NCBI GenBank assembly: GCA_963575745.1
Contig: CAUYUJ010006547.1
Span: forward strand, 22,501-52,896
Length of the DNA: 30,396 bases
Origin: Prorocentrum cordatum
Lineage: Eukaryota; Sar; Dinophyceae; Prorocentrales; Prorocentraceae
Direction of reading: 5' to 3'
Shown: positions 17,564 to 25,494 of the stretch, in pieces
Position numbering within the stretch: position 1 is the stretch's first letter
Layout: every line of letters begins with the position of its first letter
Translations under genes and position numbers: made by a program
The notes under the pieces: model-generated
What the model saw: the letters and a program-made list of their open reading frames with translations, nothing else
Database searches by the model: none
What the model was told of the DNA's origin: nothing

Positions 17564-17600
17564 CTTGAGCCAGAATGGCTTGAGCCAAAATGGCTACGGA
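17564..17600 (-). promoter_or_regulatory. DinoSL followed by a truncated relict DinoSL
   Basis: The minus strand 17600-17579 is an exact 22-nt dinoflagellate spliced leader (TCCGTAGCC ... GGCTCAAG). It is followed without a gap by 15 nt, CCATTCTGGCTCAAG, which equals the leader minus its first seven bases with one change. The truncation point lies just after the internal AG of the older leader, where a new leader would be trans-spliced. This is the known mark of trans-spliced mRNA returned to the genome and spliced again. Confidence 0.93.
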
Positions 17601-17657
17601 GGAAGAGGGGAGGGGAGGGGGAGAGGCCGAGGAACAGAAGCAGAGGCAAGAGCTAGA

Positions 17658-17789
17658 CGAGCGCGTTCCACTGCTCGCAAAAGTGACGTTCCTCGCAAGT
17701 GGCCCGGATCCGCCGCGGAGGGCCCACGATCCACCGCATCGAGGCAAACGTCTGCGAGCAGGCACCTTGCGAGTAGTGGAACGCGCTCG
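17658..17789. mobile_element. Small inverted-repeat element
   Basis: Inverted repeats CGAGCGCGTTCCACTGCTCG and CGAGTAGTGGAACGCGCTCG bound a 132-bp segment. Inner parts also pair loosely (CTCGCAAAAGTG with CACCTTGCGAG). It lies just 5' of the LINE. No second copy was noticed in the window and no coding capacity is seen. Confidence 0.7.
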
Positions 17790-18119
17790 GTGAAGAGCGG
17801 CGGGAGCGAGGGGGGGGGAGGCCGAGGGCGAGGGGGCGGTCGTGCCCCTGGGGGTGGGGAGCCGAGTCCCGGCCGGAAGCGGGCGGGGGGCGGCTTTTGC
17901 GCGACGGGCCGCCGGGCGGAAGCCCAGGGGAGGCCTAAGGGGGGGGTCTGCAGGCGGACGCAGAGCAGAAGGACAGCAGGCGGCTCGCCAGGCGAAGAAG
18001 GGCAGGCAAGGGCAACGCGTGGCCGCCGCAGCGGCGCACACTCAGCCCGAAGAAGCTCTAGGGCCTAGGAGCCCCGCCGCGCGCCGGACCACGGCACGGC
18101 CGCCAGGCCCTCCGCCCCC
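17790..18119. other. GC-rich spacer
   Basis: Very GC-rich sequence between the LINE 5' flank and the 3' end of the glycosyltransferase-like gene. Open frames on both strands are Arg/Gly/Ala/Pro-rich and look like shadows. It should include the 3' UTR of the minus-strand gene ending at 18120, but no signal can be pointed to. Confidence 0.35.
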
Positions 18120-19232
18120 TCACGCGTCCGACAGCAGCTCCTGCGCAAGGACCTTGAGGGCATCGAACGAATTGCCGCCGCCGTGCACAAAGCACACGTT
18201 GCCGCCGGTGATCAGGTTCTTGAACGACTTCGTGCCCGAGGCGCTCTCCACTGTGACTGGGATGCCCGAGTCCAGCTTCATGTTGTTCAGGGACAGCACC
18301 AGGATCCCGGCGTAGTCGAGAGCAACCTTGTCAGGGTTGTGGAGGAAATACTCGTTGATAAGCATGCTCTCTGAATCCGCATAGTAGTACATATCGGCAA
18401 GCATGTCCGCGATGTCCCCGAGAGGGCCCATGATGAATGCTCCGTTCGCGAACTTGTACGAGGCCGGAGTGGTACAATACCCGACGGTCGAGTTGGTGCA
18501 GTCGGCATAGGTTGAGGCAAACGTGGACGAGACGCCCACAGCTGACAGGAAGCTGCTCTGTGTCGTCGCGATGCCAGCTGTCTGCTCGTAACGCCACGCC
18601 AAGCCCATAGGCCATGGGCTCACCTCAGCAGCTAAGACAATCTTCTGAGTGCCACCGCTAGCGGTGATGATCTCGTCGTACTTGTACTGGATCGTGTTCT
18701 CATCGCAGCCAGCATACAAGACCTCGCCACTGGCGTGAACGACGATCAACTTTTCGGTGTTGCGGGTCGCCCAATAGTCGATCCACGTCTTCACGGCCAG
18801 ATACCTGATCCTCTGCCAACCCCACACAGTGGTTGCTCCCGCGGGATTCACCATGCCGTTGAGGTGCCTCACCTCTTCGCCTCCGACGCCTGTCATGCGG
18901 TAGCTCGGAGGCGGCTGAGTGGGCTTCTTGCTTTCCTTGATCAGCACTCTGCCCATCGCGATGTTGGGCGGGAAGCCGTCCTGCTCACGCACGGTCTCGA
19001 GAGAGTCGGGAAAAACCTCGAGGTCGTATTTATCCCAGATGGGGTGCTCCGTGACAGAGCCCACATCCCTGTTCGACGGTCGGTTGAAGACGGTCTCCCA
19101 AGGGCTCGGCAAGACCTTCCAAGACTCCCAGGCAAGCACCTCTTCCGCGAGCTCGGTCACCAAGGCCTCCCCTTCCGCACGCACGTGAACAGCGCCGACC
19201 AGGGCCAGCGCCTTTGCAACAGGGCCGAACAT
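18120..19232 (-). CDS. Putative PLOD-type glycosyltransferase-domain protein
   Basis: A 370-residue intronless frame starting at ATG 19232 (MFGPVAKALALVGAVHVRAE) and ending at TGA 18120-18122. Residues 115-315 resemble the glycosyltransferase domain of procollagen lysyl hydroxylase (PLOD) and related collagen glucosyl/galactosyltransferases: LAVKTWIDYW, IVVHASGEVLYAGC (163-176), KIVLAAEVSPWP (197-208), FANGAFIMGP (261-270) and NEYFLHNPDKVALDY (293-307). In the family the strand after IVV normally carries a metal-binding acidic (DxD-like) motif; here it reads HASGEV, so activity may differ. The N-terminus could be a signal peptide, but the frame stays open upstream to about 19335 (DPFCGPPCTTYVDMFG), so ATG 19232 may be internal to an exon ending at the TIR-C element 19339-19524. 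Assignment is moderate and based on motif order only. Confidence 0.55.
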   Translation of the reverse strand: MFGPVAKALALVGAVHVRAEGEALVTELAEEVLAWESWKVLPSPWETVFNRPSNRDVGSVTEHPIWDKYDLEVFPDSLETVREQDGFPPNIAMGRVLIKESKKPTQPPPSYRMTGVGGEEVRHLNGMVNPAGATTVWGWQRIRYLAVKTWIDYWATRNTEKLIVVHASGEVLYAGCDENTIQYKYDEIITASGGTQKIVLAAEVSPWPMGLAWRYEQTAGIATTQSSFLSAVGVSSTFASTYADCTNSTVGYCTTPASYKFANGAFIMGPLGDIADMLADMYYYADSESMLINEYFLHNPDKVALDYAGILVLSLNNMKLDSGIPVTVESASGTKSFKNLITGGNVCFVHGGGNSFDALKVLAQELLSDA

Positions 19233-19338
19233 GTCCACGTAGGTTGTACAAGGGGGGCCACAAAAAGGATCCCGCGCCCCCCTCCCCCCTTGTCCATCAA
19301 GGACGAGTTCTGGCCAATCAGCTCTGCGGGGGGCTCTT

Positions 19339-19524
19339 CCCAGACATGCGACGTCCTAATTTTTTCAGGACGGGGTCCCTGGAAGTCCAGACCCGTTCCC
19401 CGGGACCGGCTTTTCATCCTGAGTCGTTTTTCGACGGTCCCGAGGCCCGGCGAGGGCCCCCCGAGGCCGAAAATGGCCAAAGACCTCTCGCACTGATTTT
19501 TGTTATGACGCGATCACGTCTGGG
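19339..19524. mobile_element. TIR-C element upstream of the glycosyltransferase-like gene
   Basis: 186 bp from CCCAGACATGCGACGTCC to GATCACGTCTGGG, with the family core CATCCTGAGTCGTTTTTCGA, CGGTCCCGAGGCCCGGCG and CCGAAAATGGCCAAAGACC. In gene orientation it ends GTCTGGGAAG|AG just before the open upstream extension of the gene, so it is a candidate introner. No clear target duplication was found. Confidence 0.75.
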
Positions 19525-19990
19525 TTCCGAGGCCCACCCCAGACCCACCCTGCCCCCTCCTCCCGCCCATCCCCCTCCTCCCAGAGGGCCGCGGCCTCTG
19601 GCCACCTGGGCCACTCCAGAGTCATAAAGAATCCAAAGCGTTGGGGAGACCAAAGGAGCACCGACACCGCTGCTCCCCGGGCCTCTCCCGGGGCGCGCTC
19701 CGACCAGCATTTCGAGGCGAATCCAACGGCAACGACGAGGGAAGCTCAAGAAGGGGAGAACTGAAGGGGCCCCAGGACACACCAATAAATACACACAAAT
19801 AAAAATATTCCCCATATTTCCCCATATGTTCTGGGTTTCTGTCTTCCCCACCACTCCCTATATTTTCCCATATTTTCTGGGGCATCGAGGATTCATTGTG
19901 CCTGTGTGTTTGTCCCTCTCCTGAAAAACGGTAGCGGTATGGGTACCTTTTCCTCCTTTGAGAAAAACTTGGCCTCTCACCCTACCTGCC
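19525..19990. other. Unassigned sequence with CCCCATATTT motifs
   Basis: No gene recognised. An AT-richer part (about 19795-19885) repeats TTCCCCATATTTCCCCATAT and related words; elsewhere the sequence is GC-rich and unstructured. Confidence 0.35.
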
Positions 19991-19992
19991 GC

Positions 19993-20170
19993 CGTTGGGC
20001 GTTGCTTAATGGGGGGGTCACAAATGGGGGGGTCAGAAAAGGTCCCCTTTCGTGCCCCTTTCGGGCCCCTCTGGAGCCTCAGGGGGCTCGTTTAGGTACC
20101 GTTTGGGTACCTTTTCGGACCACCCTCGCCACCCCCCATTTATGACCCCCCCATTACGCAACGCCCAACG
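19993..20170. mobile_element. Inverted-repeat element with ~40-bp arms
   Basis: The left arm CGTTGGGCGTTGCTTAATGG, GGGGGTCACAAATGGGG pairs with the right arm CCCCATTTATGACCCCC, CCATTACGCAACGCCCAACG. The interior has short GGTACC-containing repeats (GTTTAGGTACC, GTTTGGGTACC). It has no ORF. Confidence 0.8.
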
Positions 20171-20329
20171 CCGCCCTTCCGCCGCGCTTCCGCTGGCGGG
20201 CCCGCCGCCGCCCGGCCCCCGCCCTGCCCCCCGCCGGAGGCGAGGCGCGCGCCGAAGGCGGGGCCCGCTCTGGAGCGCCGCGCCGAGCCGTGGCCCCCCG
20301 CGCCCGGCGACGCGCGAGGCACCCGGAGG

Positions 20330-20555
20330 AGATGGAGGAGGAGGAGGAGGAGGAGGAGGGGGAGGGGGAGGAGGAAGGAGGAGGAGGAGGAGGAGAGGAG
20401 GAGGAGGGAGGAGGAGGAGGGGAGGAGGGTAGGAGGAGGAGGAGGAAGGAGGAGGAGGAGGAGGAGGAGGATAGGAGAGGAGGAGGAGGAGATGGAGGAG
20501 GAGGAGATGGAGGAGGAGGAGAGGAGGAGGAGGAGGAGGAGGAGGAGGAGGAGGA
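20330..20555. repeat. (GGA)n polypurine tract
   Basis: About 225 bp of GGA with GGGGA, GATGGA and GGAA interruptions, following a GC-rich segment without a recognisable gene. Confidence 0.9.
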
Positions 20556-20669
20556 GCAATCCACCTGCGCAGTTTCTTCGGGTGGAGGGCTCAGGGTGAA
20601 ACCCCACAGGGGCTTCTGCACCTCGAGAACCAATCCCGTCCATGCGCTTCACCTCTGGCAGGCTCAGCC

Positions 20670-20921
20670 CTGACTCCGGATCCGCCCTGCTTTGGGGGAA
20701 TTCGTGAGTAGAGCTTGGAAGTCCCGCCTTACTTTTCAGGCCCCGCTGATACCAATTTCCGCCCTACTTTTCTGTTGCTGTTTCCGCCCTACTTCTGTGG
20801 ATTTCCGCCCTATTTTATGTTGGGTGCAGATATTTCCGCCCTACTTATTCGGCTTCTTCTAGGTGGGTTTCCGATGCAATTTTAAGTTGGAAAAACCAAA
20901 GTAGGGCGGATCTGGAGTCAG
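20670..20921 (+). mobile_element. TIR-E element, copy 1
   Basis: 252 bp bounded by CTGACTCCGGATCCGCCCT and its complement AGGGCGGATCTGGAGTCAG. Inside, TTTCCGCCCTACTT or a close variant occurs about five times at irregular spacing. A second copy lies inverted at 24550-24803. No coding capacity. Confidence 0.85.
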
Positions 20922-20935
20922 GGATGCACTTAGGG

Positions 20936-21094
20936 TTAGGTCGGGCATGTCCCCCTACAGGCGAATTTTGGGCGAACAAAAATAAGCATTGCCAAACAAG
21001 TTCCCCAAATAGTCAAACATGGTTTAAACAATCGTCCAGTGACCATGTTTCGACTATGTTTGAACATTTCTTCTGTAGAGGGACAAGCCCGACT
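20936..21094. mobile_element. TIR-A copy, first of a tandem pair
   Basis: 159 bp from TTAGGTCGGGCATGTCCCCC to GGGACAAGCCCGACT with the AT-rich family interior (CAAACATGGTTTAAACAATC). Only five bases separate it from the next copy. ACTTAGG words on both sides suggest it may have inserted at the end of its neighbour. Confidence 0.85.
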
Positions 21095-21099
21095 GAAAC

Positions 21100-21263
21100 T
21101 TAGGTCGGGCGTGTCCCCCAGACAAGTGCATTGTCGACGAAAGATGACAAGCTAGACAAAACTATTCAAAAAAAGGTGATCAACAAATGCTAAAACAAAA
21201 TTGCCCCCAGCCTATGTCTTGACGATGTTTGAATATTCCTCCTGTGGAGGGACGTGCCCGACT
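21100..21263. mobile_element. TIR-A copy, second of a tandem pair
   Basis: 164 bp from TTAGGTCGGGCGTGTCCCCC to GGGACGTGCCCGACT. The interior shares GACGATGTTTGAATATTCC with the copy at 10899-11232. No target duplication is obvious. Confidence 0.85.
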
Positions 21264-21496
21264 CAACCACACGCTCGCCAGCGCTCGGACGCCCATTCCG
21301 CCGTGCACGGTTTGGCTTCGCGCGTGCATTTTCTTCTGTTGCTGCCCGACGCTCCAGGATACTCCTCGAGGGCCCTCGCCCAGACCAGGTGCACACGCCC
21401 GAGCGATGCCGAGCAAGAAGAAAGTCCCTGACGCAAGGCAGGGGGGGGGCCGGACAGAGGGCACCGGATGCGCATACCCAGAGCCTGGAGAAGCCG

Positions 21497-21635
21497 AGGC
21501 GCCTCCTCCTCCTGCCCCTCCTCCTCCTCCTCCTCCTCCTCCTCCGCGTTTTCCTCCTCCTCCTCCTCCTCCACCTCCTCCTCCTCCTCCTCCACCTCCA
21601 CCTCTTCCTCCACCTCCACCTCCTCCTCCATTCCT
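21497..21635. repeat. (CCT)n microsatellite
   Basis: About 140 bp of CCT triplets with CCA and CTT variants. It gives Pro-rich or Ser-rich frames on plus and Glu-rich frames on minus, which are repeat artefacts. Confidence 0.9.
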
Positions 21636-21805
21636 GAGGGGCGGCGAAAAGGCTGAACCGAAACAGTGTTTTTCATTTTCGTTTTGTGTTCGTTCTCCCT
21701 CGCTTTTGTTTCGAATCCGCCTCTACCTCAAAACTAAGTCGAAACGAAAACGGCCCACGAAATCGCCAAAAACACCGTTTAGGTCCAGCCCTGGGCGACG
21801 ATAGA

Positions 21806-21925
21806 GGGGGATAGGGATAGGGGGGGAACGTCGACCTGGAATCGGCGATGCATCGCCGATGGATCGGCGATTGGTCCCCGATAGCGAACCCGCACCTTCC
21901 TGGGCAGGTTGTGGTTATCGGTTGA
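21806..21925 (+). repeat. ~120-bp direct repeat, left copy
   Basis: GGGGGATAGGGATAGGGGGG, AACGTCGACCTGGA, TCGGCGATGCATCGCCGATGG and then GATAGCGAACCCGCRCC, CCTGGGCAGG. The same sequence recurs in the same orientation at 24365-24490, on the other side of the 90-bp satellite. Confidence 0.85.
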
Positions 21926-21984
21926 GCAGGGACCGACCGTCCCGGCATTCCTATAGGCCTACCACGAAATGCACTTAGACCCAC

Positions 21985-22025
21985 CAGTGTTCTAAGAACA
22001 AAAACAATGTTCTTAGAACATAAGC
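21985..22025. repeat. Short hairpin
   Basis: GTTCTAAGAACAAAAACAATGTTCTTAGAAC contains overlapping inverted repeats, with AATGTTCTTAGAACAT self-complementary at its centre. A related word pair (TGTTCTGAGA ... TCTCAGAACA) occurs at about 24213-24265, near the right copy of the flanking direct repeat. Confidence 0.6.
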
Positions 22026-22099
22026 CCGATGTGATAAAATTAGCCTGACGGAGGACCCAACCATATGCAGGTGTGAGTACCGCAATTGTGATTCACTTT

Positions 22100-22160
22100 T
22101 TCGGTGGTGATCCCTATGAGGCAACGAACCGTGCTAGGGGTGTGCCGACATGAATGACGT
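22100..22160 (+). repeat. Isolated diverged unit of the 90-bp satellite
   Basis: TTCGGTGGTGATCCCTATGA, GGCAACGAACCGTG and AGGGGTGTGCCGACATG match the satellite unit starting at 22860 in order, with about one change in five. It lies 700 bp outside the array. No gene is seen in 22030-22540. Confidence 0.6.
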
Positions 22161-22537
22161 GGTACACAACGCGAACGAAAACGATTGATCTGAGTACGTA
22201 GGGAGACTGAGCGCGGGTGAACATGAGCGCGAGTGCGTCTGACTGTGAATGAATCTGCGTGCGAGCGAGTCTACGTGCATGAATTCGAATATGACAAAGC
22301 ATGGTGTACTTGTATACGAATGTCAATAGTTTGAGAGTGACTGCCTCTGAGTACTCGTGACGCTGGGCGTGGCCGCCGCAAGGAGCTTCCCCGGGGCTCC
22401 CCGACGACATCGCCCGCGCGCTGCGACGCCAATGTCGGCGCGCCCCCCCGCGAGGATCGCGCCCGCTTCCCCCCCCTTCTTTTACTCCCTCTTGGCCCGC
22501 GCACTCAAAGTCCAAGGCTGCGGGCGCAGCGCAGCGC

Positions 22538-22860
22538 GGAGTCCCCGCGACGCGCGCTGGTCGCCCCGGAGGGGTCCCAGCGACGCGCGCGGGTCGTCCG
22601 CTGCGCGGAGCAAAGAGAGCTAGCTGGCTAGTCCCCGCGACGCGCGCTGGTCGCCCAGGGAGGGGTCCCAGCGACGCGCGCGGGTCGTCCGCTGCGCGGA
22701 GCAGAGAGAACTAGCTGGCTGGCCGATAGCGGGCAAGGCTCTTGCCGCTGGGCAGAGCGACGACGGGCGGGCGAGGCGCTGGGCAGAACGCAGCACGGAG
22801 CTCCTGCGACGCGCGCTGGTCGCCCCGAGAGGGTCCCAGCGACGCGCGCGGGTCGTCCGC
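22538..22860 (+). repeat. Three GC-rich tandem units (~89 bp)
   Basis: GACGCGCGCTGGTCGCCC and CCCAGCGACGCGCGCGGGTC recur at about 22548, 22637 and 22808. Between the second and third lies an unrelated ~80-bp segment. Each unit ends CGTCCGC, and the last leads directly into the 90-bp satellite. Confidence 0.75.
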
Positions 22861-24105
22861 GGGGACCTTCGGTGGAGCTCCCTATGGGGCCACGAAACGC
22901 TGTACTGGGTGAGGGAGACGCATGCGGACTGCGCCACGGGGACCTTCGGTGGGGCTCCAATGGGGCCAGGAAACGCTGTACTGGGTGAGGGAGACGCATG
23001 CGGACTGCGCCACGGGGACCTTCGGTGGAGCTCCCTACGGGGCCACGAAACGTGTGAGGGGTGTGCCGAAATGGGTGTGCGGGACGCATGCGGGCACGCC
23101 CACTGGGACCTTCGGTGGAGGTCCCTATGGGGCCACGAAACGTGTGAGGGGTGTGCCGACATGGATGTGCGGGACGCATGCGGGCACACCCACTGGGACC
23201 TTCGGTGGAGCTCCCTATGGGGCCACGAAGCGTCTGAAGGGTGTGCCGAAATTGGTGTGCGGGACGCATGCGGGCACACACCTTCGGCGGAGAACCCTAT
23301 GGGGCCACGAAGCCTGCTAGGGGTGTGCCGAAATGGGTGTGCGGGACGCATGCGGGCACACCCACTGTGACCTTCTGTGGAGCTCCCAAATTGGGCCACG
23401 AAACGTGTGAGGGTGTGCCGACATGGGTGTGCGGGACGCCAAGCGGGCACACCCATTTGGGGCCTTCGGTGGAGCTCCCTATGGGCCACGAAAACGTGGT
23501 GAGGGGTTGTGCCGAAATGGGTGTCGCGGGACGCCAATGCGGCACTGGATATGGCCGCGTGGGCGGAGCCCCCTGTGGGGCCACGAAACGTGTGAGGGGT
23601 GTGCCGCAAGGGTGTGCGGGACGCATGCCGGAAAAGCACAATCCCACTGGGGGCCATTCGGTGGCTTCGGTGGAAGCTCCCTTTGGGGGGCCACGAAAGT
23701 TGAGGGGTGTGCCGAAATGGGTGTGCGGGACGCATGCGGGCACACCCACTGGGACCTTCGGTGGAGCTCCCTATGGGGCCACGTAACGTGTGAAGGGTGT
23801 TCCGAAATGGGTGTGCGGGACGCATGCGGGCACACCCACTGGGACCTTCGGTGGAGCCCCTATGGGGCCACGAAACGTGTGAAGGGTGTGCCAAAAGGGG
23901 TGTGCAGGACGCATGCGGGCACACCCACTGGGACCTTCGGTGGAGCTCCCTAAGGGGCCACGAAACGTGTGAAGGGTGTACCGAAATGGGTGTGCGGGAC
24001 GCATGCGGGCACACCCACTGGGACCTTCGGTGGAGCTCCCTATGGGGCCACGAAACGTGTGAGGGGTGTGCCGAAATGGGTGTGCGGGACGCATGCGGGC
24101 ACACG
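22860..24105 (+). repeat. Satellite array, about 14 units of ~90 bp
   Basis: Unit: GGGACCTTCGGTGGAGCTCC, CTATGGGGCCACGAAACG, TGTGAGGGGTGTGCCGAAA, TGGGTGTGCGGGACGCATGC, GGGCACACCCACT. The GACGCATGCGG landmark occurs at about 22917, 22993, 23083, 23173, 23263, 23347, 23437, 23530, 23620, 23730, 23820, 23909, 23999 and 24089. The first two units are shorter (76 bp). Units 23410-23700 carry many small indels, while the right-hand five are almost identical. Confidence 0.92.
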
Positions 24106-24364
24106 CAGGAGGAGGGGGAGGAGGAGGAGAGGAGGAGACGCGGGCCACCGTCTCTTCAAAACGAGGACCCAACACCACAGGATGGTTGGGAACAAGACAG
24201 ACTCCGCCAGAAATGTTCTGAGACCATGTCGTGGAAACCACACAAGGTTCTCAGAACATTGCTTGGTAGGGCTCCAGGCGAGCCAGGACGCCTCGCCGCT
24301 GCTTGAAGCGGGCCCCCATCGGCGATCAGGGGGCGATTGGGGGTCGATGCCCCCCCCCAGGCGA

Positions 24365-24490
24365 CGATAGGGGGGGATAGGGATAGGGGGGGAACGTCGA
24401 CCTGGACTCGGCGATGCATCGCCGATGGATCGGCGCGATGCCCCCGATAGCGACCCCGCGCCTCCCCGGGCAGGCTGTGGCCATCGGGCC
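24365..24490 (+). repeat. ~120-bp direct repeat, right copy
   Basis: Matches 21806-21925 in the same orientation (GGATAGGGATAGGGGGGGAA, CGTCGACCTGGACTCGGCG, ATGCATCGCCGATGG). It is followed by CGGGCAGGCTGTGGCCATCGG where the left copy reads TGGGCAGGTTGTGGTTATCGG; several of the differences are C/T transitions. Confidence 0.85.
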
Positions 24491-24549
24491 CCCCTCGGCG
24501 ATCAAGGGGCGACTGGGGGGTCGATGCGTCCCCCCCTGTGCCTCTCCCC

Positions 24550-24803
24550 CTGACTCCGGATCCGCCCTACTTTGGCTTTTTTTCCACCTTAAAATTGCGT
24601 CGGAAATCCACCAATAAGAAGCCGAAACAGTAGGGCGGAAATTTCTGCACCCAACATAAACTAGGGCGGAAATCCATGGAAGTAGGGCGGAAACAGCTAC
24701 AGGAAAGTAGGGCGGAAATTGGCATCAGCGGGGCTTGAAAAGTAAGGCGGAATTCCAAGCCCTACTCACGAATTTCCCCAAAGTAGGGCGGATCCGGAGT
24801 CAG
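24550..24803 (-). mobile_element. TIR-E element, copy 2 (inverted)
   Basis: 254 bp, the reverse complement of the copy at 20670-20921, with the same ends and the same five internal GTAGGGCGGAAA words. The two copies face each other across 3.6 kb that contains the TIR-A pair, a CCT tract, the direct repeats and the satellite. Confidence 0.85.
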
Positions 24804-24845
24804 GGCCCCCCTTGTCGTTGCCCCCGAATTCCCGGGGACCGGCTT

Positions 24846-25018
24846 CCCAGACCTGCGCCGTCCTGACTTTTTCAGATCGGGGTCCCTGTTCCCCGGGACC
24901 GGCTCTTCATCCCGAGCCGTTTTGCTGACGGTCCCGAGGCCCGGCGCGGGCCCCCCGAGGCCGAAATGGCCAAAAACCTCTCGCCCTGATTTTTTTTAAC
25001 GACGCGATCATGTCTGGG
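24846..25018. mobile_element. TIR-C element
   Basis: 173 bp from CCCAGACCTGCGCCGTCC to GATCATGTCTGGG, with the family boxes CATCCCGAGCCGTTTTGC, CGGTCCCGAGGCCCGGCG and CCAAAAACCTCTCGCC. Beside it on the minus strand is a protein-like frame (next entry). Confidence 0.8.
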
Positions 25019-25021
25019 TTT

Positions 25022-25160
25022 TCCTCCCGCGGCGTTTCTCTTGTTCCTGGTCCCGCGGGGCCCGGAGAGGGCCCCGCGGAGAGGCCCGCCCAAATTGCTT
25101 CCCAGAACCGCGCCGCGTGGCTCCACCAGTAATGCGCGGCGGTCGTGCCCCTGGGACCCT
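25022..25160 (-). CDS. Possible exon of an unrecognised protein
   Basis: A minus-strand frame reads TTAAHYWWSHAARFWEAIWA and then GLSAGPSPGPAGPGTRETP. The Trp- and Tyr-rich HYWWSH...FWEAIW stretch is unusual for repeat or shadow translation. It ends exactly where a TIR-C element begins (GGGAG|GAAAACCCAGACATG), a GA donor like those in the SIAE gene. Upstream it fades into the CCT tract. No partner exon was recognised. Confidence 0.35.
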
Positions 25161-25164
25161 CCGC

Positions 25165-25490
25165 GACGCGCTCCTCATCCTCCCTCCTCCCTCCCCTCAT
25201 CCTCCTCCATCCTCCTTCCCCGCCTCCTCCTCCTCCTCCTCCTCCTCCCCTCCTCCTCCGCCCCCTCCTCCTCCCCCCTACATCCTCCGTTCCTCGGCCT
25301 TCACTCCTCCTCCTCCTCCTCCTCCTCCTCCTCCTCCTCCTCTCCTCCACCTCCTCCTCTCCTCCTCCCGCCTCCGCCTTCCTCCTCCTCCTCCTGCTCA
25401 GCCTGCTCCTCCTCCCTCCTCCTCCGCCTCCTCCTTCCTCCTACTTCCTCCTCCTCCTCCTTCCTCCTCCTCCGACCTCCTCCCGAACCC
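25165..25490. repeat. (CCT)n polypyrimidine tract
   Basis: About 325 bp of CCT with short interruptions. The plus frames give Ser/Pro/Leu runs. It is separated from a second CCT tract by a degraded TIR-C copy. Confidence 0.9.
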
Positions 25491-25494
25491 CCGG

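Larger units (their letters stand above)
11250..17600 (-). mobile_element. Near full-length LINE retrotransposon of dinoflagellate type, decayed
   Basis: Reading 5' to 3' on the minus strand: a double spliced leader at 17600-17564, ~160 nt of leader, N-terminal zinc motif, coiled coil, Pro-rich linker, APE-type endonuclease, reverse transcriptase, a Cys/His motif, RNase H, and a C-terminal zinc motif. Coding is spread over all three minus frames, with at least five frame changes and several stops, so no functional polyprotein is encoded. GC is lower than the flanks. The 3' end is not sharply defined; recognisable coding stops near 11379, and a TIR-A element begins at 11232. No clear target duplication was found. 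Confidence 0.9.

Noticed and set aside
17514-18068. Plus-strand Arg/Gly/Ser-rich ORF resembling an RNA-binding tail.
   Set aside because: It crosses the spliced leader and a TIR element in the wrong sense and has only compositional resemblance.
22620-24104. 494-codon minus-strand ORF rich in HASRTPISAHPSHVSWPHRE repeats.
   Set aside because: Several frames of the 90-bp satellite are open because 90 is a multiple of three; there are no flanking coding features.
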